Part shown: piece after piece, positions 58,304 through 64,000 of the stretch | Layout: every line of letters begins with the position of its first letter | How positions within the stretch are numbered: the stretch's first letter is position 1 | Source: UBA4285 sp050944355 | Lineage (GTDB): Bacteria > Bacillota > Clostridia > Lachnospirales > Lachnospiraceae | Direction of reading: 5' to 3' | Assembly: GCA_050944355.1 (NCBI GenBank) | Contig: JBMNQX010000003.1 | Coordinates: forward strand, 165,379-229,378 | DNA length: 64,000 bases | The notes under the pieces: generated by a model | The model's database searches: none | Told to the model about the DNA's origin: nothing | What the model saw: only the letters and a program-made list of their open reading frames with translations | Translations under genes and position numbers: made by a program

Positions 58304-58961
58304 GGGGAAGAGACGGACTGTCTGCCCGGCTGTCAGTGTGAAGAATTGCAAGGTTAGTTATGACTGACTCATCGGATTGACGGGAAAGTGCATTTCCGGT
58401 AACATTTTCGCCGGAGGCAAGGGCTGCTGGTCAGCAAAACAGATGAAAAGCGAGTTTCCGGTGACATTTTCGCCGGAGGCAAGGGCTGCTGGTCAGCAAA
58501 ACAGCCAAAAAGCGAGTTCCCGATGCTCTTTTTACCTGAATTTCCCGGAAAATGTCATCTACACAGGATTACAACTTGTTTCCGATGACAGTATGACCAG
58601 GTAAGTTCTAAAAAGCGCACCGAAAACGTGTCCAGGCTTGATTTTCGTTGACTGCCGGTCAGCTCAGGGACATCCGGGCGCACCGGAAACACCATTAACT
58701 TGTTTTCCGCTGACTGCCGGAGCTTCTGAAACTGGCGCTGCTGCGAGATGGCCGGGGCGCTGCTAGAAAACGGCCGGCGCTGCTTCGAAAAAGCCGGCCA
58801 GGTCAGGCGCCGTCAGCAGCGACATCTGACCTGAAAGATATCACGGATGTCTTTAAAGCGATAAGGCAAAGTGTTAAAATTCAAATAAATTTAATGCGTG
58901 TGACCGCGAAGGATTTCTCCCTCGCGGTTTTTGTTGACAGACGTGAAATGAGGCGAATACG
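58304..58961. repeat. 658-base non-coding region filled with direct and inverted repeats
   Basis: Two 62-base direct repeats start at 58393 and 58455 (TTTCCGGTAACATTTTCGCC / TTTCCGGTGACATTTTCGCC, then GGAGGCAAGGGCTGCTGG in both), with a third partial unit. A reverse-complement echo (CCCGGAAAATGTCATC) lies near 58544-58560. Further on, ACTTGTTTCCGATGAC, CTTGATTTTCGTTGAC and CTTGTTTTCCGCTGAC recur, and GGCGCTGCT occurs three times near 58733-58780. CAGGTCAG/CTGACCTG forms a hairpin near 58800-58834. No gene is seen. Confidence 0.6.
58903..58932 (+). terminator. Intrinsic terminator at the end of the repeat region
   Basis: ACCGCGA (58903-58909) pairs with TCGCGGT (58922-58928), inner GGA/TCC, then TTTTT. 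It lies 30 bases before the response regulator, so it ends a transcript from the non-coding region or acts as attenuator for the two-component system. Confidence 0.7.
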
Positions 58962-59642
58962 ATGATCCGGATTCTGGTTGTGGAAGATGACGCGGACCTG
59001 AATGAACTGCAGTGCCGCTTTTTAAACGACAGCGGGTATGCAGCCTTCGGCGTGCGCAGTGCCGGAGAGGCGCTGGACGCGTTGTACAGCAAAACATATG
59101 ACCTGATCATTTCCGACATCATGATGCCCGGCATGGATGGTTTTCAGCTCGCAAAGCTCATCCGGGCGGAGAACAAGGAGATTCCGATCCTGTTTCTGAC
59201 GGCAAGAGATGATTTTATGTCCAAGGAGAAGGGGTATGATCTGGGAATCGACGACTACATGGTGAAGCCAGTCAACTTAAACGAGCTGCTGCTTCACATA
59301 AAGGCGCTTCTGCGCCGGGCAAAGATCGCGCAGGTCCGCCGGATCACGATCGGCAACACGGTCGTGGACGAGGAACAGACGGCGGTGACGGTGAATGGAG
59401 AAGCGGTGAGCCTGACGCTGCGGGAATTTCAGATCCTGTACAAGCTGCTGTCGTATCCGGGCCGCACGTTCACGCGCTCACAGCTCATGGACGACTATTC
59501 CGGGGCCGAGAAGGAGAGCGGGCTGCGCACGGTGGACGTGCACATCACAAACCTGCGTCAGAAACTTGCGGACAGCGACGGTTTTGAGATCGTGACGGTC
59601 CGGGGCCTCGGCTACAAGGCCCGCCTTAAGACGGCAAAGTGA
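58962..59642 (+). CDS. OmpR-family response regulator
   Basis: The 226-residue protein has a receiver domain (acidic ED at 8-9, phosphoacceptor D52 in SDIMMPGMDG, T80, K102 in VKP) and a C-terminal winged helix (LTLREFQILYKLLSYPGRTF, RTVDVHITNLRQKL, VRGLGYKA). It is the partner of the kinase encoded directly downstream, with overlapping ends. Target genes are unknown. GAGGCG precedes the ATG. Confidence 0.94.
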   Translation: MIRILVVEDDADLNELQCRFLNDSGYAAFGVRSAGEALDALYSKTYDLIISDIMMPGMDGFQLAKLIRAENKEIPILFLTARDDFMSKEKGYDLGIDDYMVKPVNLNELLLHIKALLRRAKIAQVRRITIGNTVVDEEQTAVTVNGEAVSLTLREFQILYKLLSYPGRTFTRSQLMDDYSGAEKESGLRTVDVHITNLRQKLADSDGFEIVTVRGLGYKARLKTAK

Positions 59643-60757
59643 GGAAACGGAAAATGAAAGATTCAGGCGGAGACGAAAAGAAAGCCGGAAAAGATCCGCG
59701 CGTGACAGCGCGTTTCATGACCCCCGGCCGGTACATGATTATTTTCTGGTCCGCGGCGCTGGCCTGCGGCTGCAATCTGGGGCTGTATATCCTTTTTGCA
59801 GGCGCGGGGGTCGTGAAACTGACGGGAGTCCGGAACATCATCAATGCCATTGTGATCATGCTTGTCTATCTGGCCATCATGGCCGGAATCGTCTGCTTTT
59901 TTGTGTACTGGTACCGAAAAAAAATCCTCATGGAGCCGACACTTAAGCTCTGCCAGGCGGCGCAGAAAGTGGCATCCGGCGACTTTACGGTGCGTCTTGA
60001 AAAGGAACCGCGCAGTGACGGGAAAAAGGATGAATTCGATGTTCTCTACGAGGACTTCAACGTCATGGTTTCGGAACTTGCGAGCACCGAGATCATGAAA
60101 AATGATTTCATCTCCGCTGTGTCCCATGAATTTAAGACGCCGGCCGCCGTTATTCAAAATTATGTAGAGTTGCTGCAGAGCGGGAATCTGAGTGAGGCAG
60201 AGCGCCGGCAGTATCTGGACCGCGTGCATGACGCCGCCGCGCGCCTCTCCCGGATGATCACCAACATTTTGTACATCAACCGTCTGGAACATCAGAAGAT
60301 CCGCCCGACAAGCAAACCGTTCAACTTGAGCGAGTCCATCGCGGCAAGCATTCTGGATTTTGATCAGAAACTCGAAGAAAAAAATATCGATCTGCAGGTC
60401 GACATGGATGAAGACCTGGAGATTCCGGGCGACGAGCAGCTTCTGCGCCTTGTCTGGACCAATCTGCTCTCTAACGCCGTCAAGTTCACGCCGGCAGGCG
60501 GCCAGATCACCGTCCGCATGCAGAAATGCGCCGAAGGTGCCGTCGTTAGTATCTCTGACAACGGCTGCGGCATCGACGCAAAGTCTTTGAATCACATCTT
60601 TGACAAATTTTACCAGGCCGACACGTCCCACTCGACAGAGGGGAACGGACTCGGCCTGGCACTTGTGAAAAAAATAGTTGATCTGTCCGGCGGCACCATC
60701 CACGCTGACAGCGCGCCGGGAAAAGGAATGACATTTACCGTGAATCTGCCGGACTAA
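59639..60757 (+). CDS. Sensor histidine kinase
   Basis: The 372-residue kinase has two transmembrane segments (about 32-60 and 66-91) with almost no extracellular loop, so it probably senses a membrane or intracellular signal. A HAMP domain follows (QAAQKVASGDFTVRLEKEPR), then HisKA with H163 in SAVSHEFKTP, and HATPase_c with NLLSNAVKF, DNGCGI and GNGLGLALV. GTG 59639 overlaps the regulator stop by four bases; ATG 59654 is an alternative start with GAGG upstream. Such short-loop kinases often respond to cell-envelope stress. Confidence 0.92.
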   Translation: MRKRKMKDSGGDEKKAGKDPRVTARFMTPGRYMIIFWSAALACGCNLGLYILFAGAGVVKLTGVRNIINAIVIMLVYLAIMAGIVCFFVYWYRKKILMEPTLKLCQAAQKVASGDFTVRLEKEPRSDGKKDEFDVLYEDFNVMVSELASTEIMKNDFISAVSHEFKTPAAVIQNYVELLQSGNLSEAERRQYLDRVHDAAARLSRMITNILYINRLEHQKIRPTSKPFNLSESIAASILDFDQKLEEKNIDLQVDMDEDLEIPGDEQLLRLVWTNLLSNAVKFTPAGGQITVRMQKCAEGAVVSISDNGCGIDAKSLNHIFDKFYQADTSHSTEGNGLGLALVKKIVDLSGGTIHADSAPGKGMTFTVNLPD

Positions 60758-60807
60758 GTCAGAGAGTTCAGTGCGTGAAAGACCGCTGATTTAGCTGCAG
60801 GAGTACA

Positions 60808-61407
60808 TCAACGGATAAATTTCCGCCCGTATTCGAAGGCACAGCGTGAGGCGTACCAGCGGACGAAATCTTTGGAGTAGGAATAGGCGAAGCCGGACTT
60901 CAGATACGGGTCTTTCAGAAAGGAAACCCGGCGCGCGATTTTGTGCAGGAATGCATCTTCATTTGTCAGCGCCAGCTCGTAGATTTTGTGGCTGATCATG
61001 AAAGAAGGAAGCTGATAGGCTGAGTTGGAGGCCACGTCGCAGATGACGCTGCCCGGTTTCATCACGCGGGAGAATTCCTCGTTGACATAGACGGTCCCCA
61101 GGGAATTGATGCGCAGAACCTTCTGGGGATCGGCCATGGCAGGGGAAACGCCGGCGCTGTGGATGACGTTCTTTATTTCTCCCTTGGACAGAGCAAAACG
61201 GACAAGCTTCTCGACGTTCAGACGGTCGGATGTGTCGCACACGAACGGGAAAACCGTGTGACCTTCTTTCTCCAGTTCGCCGGCTGCCTTTTCCAGTTTT
61301 TCCATGTGACGGCCGGATATGATGATGATTTTCTTTTTATCGATAAAGCGGGTAGCGGCGGCTCCGATACCGCTGCCGCCGCCTGTGATCACGCATACTT
61401 CACACAT
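60808..61407 (-). CDS. Short-chain dehydrogenase/reductase, C-terminally truncated
   Basis: The 199-residue product has the Rossmann TGGGSGIG (9-16), HSAG (NNAG-type), serine in VASNSAYQ and YSYSK (YxxxK). Intact SDRs have about 245-290 residues. This one ends in EYGRKFIR directly followed by TGA, where relatives continue with VNSISPG and the substrate-binding helices. The last 50-90 residues are therefore missing, probably by a deletion near 60807. It may be inactive. AAAGGAG precedes the ATG; the epimerase gene lies 13 bases upstream on the same strand. Confidence 0.8.
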   Translation of the reverse strand: MCEVCVITGGGSGIGAAATRFIDKKKIIIISGRHMEKLEKAAGELEKEGHTVFPFVCDTSDRLNVEKLVRFALSKGEIKNVIHSAGVSPAMADPQKVLRINSLGTVYVNEEFSRVMKPGSVICDVASNSAYQLPSFMISHKIYELALTNEDAFLHKIARRVSFLKDPYLKSGFAYSYSKDFVRWYASRCAFEYGRKFIR

Positions 61408-61420
61408 GCTGTTCTCTCCT

Positions 61421-62449
61421 TTACGAGAATGCCGGGATCAGGTTTGCTTCCTTCATCCATACGACTTCGTCGTGGATCGTCTCCTGATACGGGCGTGTCG
61501 AATAGCCGAGTTCTCTCTTTGCCTTTGAGGAATCGAACGTGTTGTTTCTCTTCAGATTGTATACGTTGAAAGTCGTCATGAGCGGCTTCTTGCCGGTCTT
61601 CCTGGCCTTCTTTTCCTGAGATGCGGCCACGCGGCCTGCGAGCCAGAGCGGAAGATAGAACTTGATCTTCGGGCAGCCGGTCTCTTCGTGCAGCATCTCG
61701 CACATCTGCTTCAGTGTCACTTCATCATTGCCCAGGATGTAGCACTCGCCGATCCGTCCCTTGTCAGCCGCCGCGATGCATCCGGCCGCCAGATCGCGCA
61801 CGTCGCAGAGGTTGAAGGACCCCTGCAGGCCGACAGGCATCTTGCCCTGAATGATCTTGATCAGCGTGGAAGTGGTCTGGCTGACTGCCATGTCGTTCGG
61901 TCCCATGATGCCGCTCGGATGAACGATGACAGCGTTCAGTCCTTTCTCATGAACGGCGTCGAGCACTTCCTGCGAAGCCTTCGCCTTGGACTGGCTGTAG
62001 CAGCCGACGACGCGGGACGGATCGGCCGGCTCGAAACGATCGACTTCAGTGATCGGCGTGCCCTTCGGCTGCTCCGGGATCGCGCCGGTACTGCTGACAT
62101 AAACCATTTTCTGGCATTCCTTGTGAGCCAGGCAGGCGTCGATGACATTCTGCGTGCCGCCCGCATTGACCTTCATGACGGTCGGGTTATACTCCGGATT
62201 CAGCGAAATGATGCTTGCACAGTGGATTACAATCGACTCCACGCCTTCCGGAACCGTGAGAAACCGGTCCACGTCATCCTTGCTGCACAGATCGCCGAAG
62301 CAGATCTCCACTTCCTTCGGTACGTACTTCACCGACTTGTCGCCGTTGAGCACGAATGCCCGGACCTTCTCGCCTCTCTCCAGAAGCTGCCTGCACACAT
62401 TACTGCCGAGATACCCGGCCGCCCCCGTAACCAGATACATTCTTTCCAT
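61421..62449 (-). CDS. NAD(P)-dependent epimerase/reductase (extended SDR)
   Basis: The 342-residue protein has the extended-SDR motif TGAAGYLGSNV (residues 6-16), VSSTGAIPE, and YSQSKA (YxxxK near 167). It resembles dihydroflavonol-4-reductase and 3-beta-HSD-like enzymes that act on ketones or sugar-nucleotide-like substrates. The start at 62449 has AGGAGG 9 bases upstream and is preferred to one ten codons earlier. It is the first gene of an operon with the truncated SDR. Confidence 0.9.
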   Translation of the reverse strand: MERMYLVTGAAGYLGSNVCRQLLERGEKVRAFVLNGDKSVKYVPKEVEICFGDLCSKDDVDRFLTVPEGVESIVIHCASIISLNPEYNPTVMKVNAGGTQNVIDACLAHKECQKMVYVSSTGAIPEQPKGTPITEVDRFEPADPSRVVGCYSQSKAKASQEVLDAVHEKGLNAVIVHPSGIMGPNDMAVSQTTSTLIKIIQGKMPVGLQGSFNLCDVRDLAAGCIAAADKGRIGECYILGNDEVTLKQMCEMLHEETGCPKIKFYLPLWLAGRVAASQEKKARKTGKKPLMTTFNVYNLKRNNTFDSSKAKRELGYSTRPYQETIHDEVVWMKEANLIPAFS

Positions 62450-62600
62450 GACAAATGTCCTCCTGTATTTACATTTCAAATAATTTTCTGTTTTACTGCC
62501 AGATGTTTTTCATCGGATGGTTGTAAGAATACAGGGGGAATATTTATACGGTGTCAGCGATATGTTAAGGAATTGTTTAGTTTGACTGTGCAGATAATTA

Positions 62601-62647
62601 TTGTCGAATATGATCGACAAATATCAGGAAGAATAGCAAGATATAAT
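62601..62647 (+). promoter_or_regulatory. higBA control region: palindrome and -10 box
   Basis: TTGTCGA-ATATGA-TCGACAA (62601-62620) is a perfect 7-bp inverted repeat, followed by TATAAT (62642-62647) and another TCGA-containing half-site (ATCGAC, 62664-62669). HigA-type antitoxins bind such repeats to repress their own operon; here this is inferred. Confidence 0.55.
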
Positions 62648-62718
62648 CGATAGACCTTGATAAATCGACTGCAATACAACTGATTGACATGTACACGAAA
62701 TACGTATATATTTTAAAT

Positions 62719-63000
62719 ATGATAAAAACTTTTGCTGATAAAGAAACAGAAAAAATATATCATCAGCAGTTTTCACGCAAACTTCCGGAGTCTATACAGA
62801 AAATTGCGCTTCGAAAATTAATGATGATCCATGCTGCCAGATCATTGAATGATCTCAGAGTGCCTCCTGCAAATCATCTGGAACTGCTACAAGGCGATCG
62901 TGCAGGGCAATACAGTATTCGGATCAACAATCAATATCGAATCTGTTTCAAAATAGATGGAATGGATTTTATTGATGTAGAAATAACAGATTATCATTGA
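62719..63000 (+). CDS. higB: HigB/RelE-family mRNA interferase toxin
   Basis: The 93-residue protein matches HigB: MIKTFADKETEKIYHQQFSR, AARSLNDLRVPPANHLELL, GDRAGQYSIRINNQYRICF and final VEITDYH. It should cleave ribosome-bound mRNA. The start at 62719 gives the family N-terminus; no good ribosome binding site is visible for it, and an ATG ten codons upstream is in frame. The toxin precedes the antitoxin, as usual for higBA. Codon use is AT-richer than surrounding genes, hinting at acquisition. Confidence 0.9.
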   Translation: MIKTFADKETEKIYHQQFSRKLPESIQKIALRKLMMIHAARSLNDLRVPPANHLELLQGDRAGQYSIRINNQYRICFKIDGMDFIDVEITDYH

Positions 63001-63010
63001 GGAAAGTAAA

Positions 63011-63307
63011 ATGATTGATTATATTGAAACTCCAAAAATCAGTGAAATCCTTTCTGAAGAATTTATGCAGCCCTTGGGAATTAGTGCATATAAGCTGGCA
63101 CAGGACATTCATGTTCCGACTTCTCGTATTCAGGATATTCTTCATGATCGCAGGAAGATCACGGCTGATACTTCTATCCGGCTCGGCAGATATTTTGGCG
63201 TGTCTGATGGGTACTTTTTAAATCTTCAGAACGATATCGACATACGAAATGCAGAGCATGACATGGGATCCGAGTTTTCTCAGATTAAGAAGATCCAGTA
63301 TGCCTGA
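63011..63307 (+). CDS. higA: HigA antitoxin (XRE-family)
   Basis: The 98-residue protein has the HigA/VapI helix-turn-helix (GISAYKLAQDIHVPTSRIQD, residues about 23-42) and DRRKITADTSIRLGRYFGVS. It should bind HigB and repress the operon. GAGGAAAG precedes the ATG, 10 bases after the higB stop. Confidence 0.92.
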   Translation: MIDYIETPKISEILSEEFMQPLGISAYKLAQDIHVPTSRIQDILHDRRKITADTSIRLGRYFGVSDGYFLNLQNDIDIRNAEHDMGSEFSQIKKIQYA

Positions 63308-63352
63308 ATGGATTGCACGCTGTTCAACCAAATAAGTTCGACTAAACAAGGC

Positions 63353-63395
63353 AGCAGAAATCATCAAGCTGTTGGATGATTCCTGCTGTTTCGTT
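63353..63395. terminator. Bidirectional terminator between higA and the GH31 gene
   Basis: AGCAGAAATCATC (63353-63365) pairs with GATGATTCCTGCT (63375-63387), one mismatch, followed by GTTTCGTTTATT. The gene on the minus strand ends at 63401. Confidence 0.7.
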
Positions 63396-63400
63396 TATTG

Positions 63401-64000
63401 TTATTCAGTTGTATCGTCCCAGGCTTCTGTTTTTACGATGCTGCCCATGCCGTTAGCCAGCGTTTTGTCAGCGCCGCAGTATTGCAGCACGGTTCCTTTC
63501 TTTACAAAAATAGGCAAGGTTTTCAGCTGAACGGTTCGCTGGATCCATTCTCCCGCAGAAACAATCTTTTCTTTTGTAAAGTAGTCATACCAGGTCCCAC
63601 GGGGCAGATATACAGACCGAATTTTACTTACCTTCATCGGTTTCAGGACTGGCGCGATAAGCAGCTGGCTTCCGAACAGGTATTCATCCTGTATCTGCCA
63701 TACATTCCGGTCCTCGGGGAATTCCAGGTAAAGAGCCCGCATCATTGGAAGACCCGTTTCGGTGCATTTTTTCGCCTGGTCGTAAATATAAGGCATCAGG
63801 GAATAGCGCAATTTGTCATAGAAGCGGAAGATGTCACAGGCTTCTTTTGAAAAGGACCAGGGTTCACGGTGCGTGTGATCTCCGGCGCCATGGCAGCGGG
63901 AATGAGAGGAGAACAGCCCCAGCTGCGCCCAGCGGACATACAGTTCATCATCCGGTTCTCCGATAAATCCGCCGATGTCGTGTGAGAAGAACGGGATGCC
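63401..64000 (-). CDS. Glycoside hydrolase family 31 enzyme (alpha-xylosidase YicI-like), partial
   Basis: The frame is open from the window edge (no start) and gives 199 residues: PFFSHDIGGFIGEPDDELYV, LGLFSSHSRCHGAGD, RYSLMPYIYDQA, TGLPMMRALYLEFPED, LFGSQLLIAPVL and VYLPRGTWYDYF. The order and wording match YicI-type alpha-xylosidases; HDIGGF carries the acid/base aspartate. The nucleophile region lies outside the window. It should act on cytoplasmic xylose-containing glycosides. Confidence 0.9.
   Translation of the reverse strand, partial: GIPFFSHDIGGFIGEPDDELYVRWAQLGLFSSHSRCHGAGDHTHREPWSFSKEACDIFRFYDKLRYSLMPYIYDQAKKCTETGLPMMRALYLEFPEDRNVWQIQDEYLFGSQLLIAPVLKPMKVSKIRSVYLPRGTWYDYFTKEKIVSAGEWIQRTVQLKTLPIFVKKGTVLQYCGADKTLANGMGSIVKTEAWDDTTE

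Noticed and set aside
58393..58516. The 62-base repeats as a CRISPR array
   Set aside because: There are only two full units, directly abutting with no unique spacers, and no cas genes are present.
59663..60703. Minus-strand open frame of 346 codons opposite the histidine kinase
   Set aside because: The plus strand has full HisKA and HATPase motifs, so the opposite frame is a shadow.
61688..62653. Plus-strand open frame of 321 codons opposite the epimerase gene
   Set aside because: The minus strand encodes a clear extended SDR with a good ribosome binding site; the plus frame has neither.

Overview
The window reads as a chromosomal segment of a moderately GC-rich Clostridia bacterium, most probably Lachnospiraceae. 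Ribosomal protein L17 carries the long internal insert and S4 the short cysteine-poor N-terminus that I associate with that family. S14 is the zinc type, adenylate kinase has a four-cysteine zinc lid, and ECF transporter genes follow rplQ. These are recognitions from sequence memory; no search was run.

Layout. 0-9.6 kb: the 3' end of a large protein with a GH38-associated C-terminal domain; an ArsR/metallo-hydrolase pair with an operator over the arsR ribosome binding site; a TM1586-like nitroreductase; a Sel1-repeat protein; a FliB-like cysteine-cluster protein; a DUF436 protein; a divergent RlmI-like methyltransferase and an ABC-F ATPase. 9.65-30.2 kb: the S10-spc-alpha ribosomal superoperon (rpsJ to rplQ) with secY, adk, infA and rpoA, then ecfA1-ecfA2-ecfT-truA and rplM-rpsI. 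Promoters are visible before rpsJ, rpmJ and rplM. Several intergenic gaps hold hairpins.

30.3-41.1 kb: an HPr-like protein and a glycan-use locus: AraC regulator, divergent GPH sugar symporter, GH2, alpha/beta-hydrolase esterase, GH43 and GH78. The gene content suggests import and cytoplasmic breakdown of decorated plant-glycan oligosaccharides. 41.2-58.3 kb: an accessory zone of paralogues and decay. It has two CapA-like proteins, two near-identical nitroreductases, leuS, a HAD hydrolase, an acetyltransferase, a frameshifted TetR gene, an alpha/beta hydrolase with an in-frame amber codon, LysR and MarR remnants, a GH13 enzyme, a reading frame joining half a GPH transporter to the tail of a HAD hydrolase, an IS200-type element, and NTF2-like proteins. 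58.3-64 kb: a repeat-rich non-coding stretch, a two-component system, a truncated SDR, an NAD-dependent epimerase/reductase, a HigBA toxin-antitoxin pair and the C-terminal part of a GH31 enzyme.

The strongest anomalies are a roughly 80-residue charged insert in ribosomal protein S3, the transporter::HAD chimera with a rearranged duplication around it, a 5'-terminal hairpin covering the ribosome binding site of a DUF2798 gene, and the repeat-filled non-coding region near 58.4-58.9 kb.
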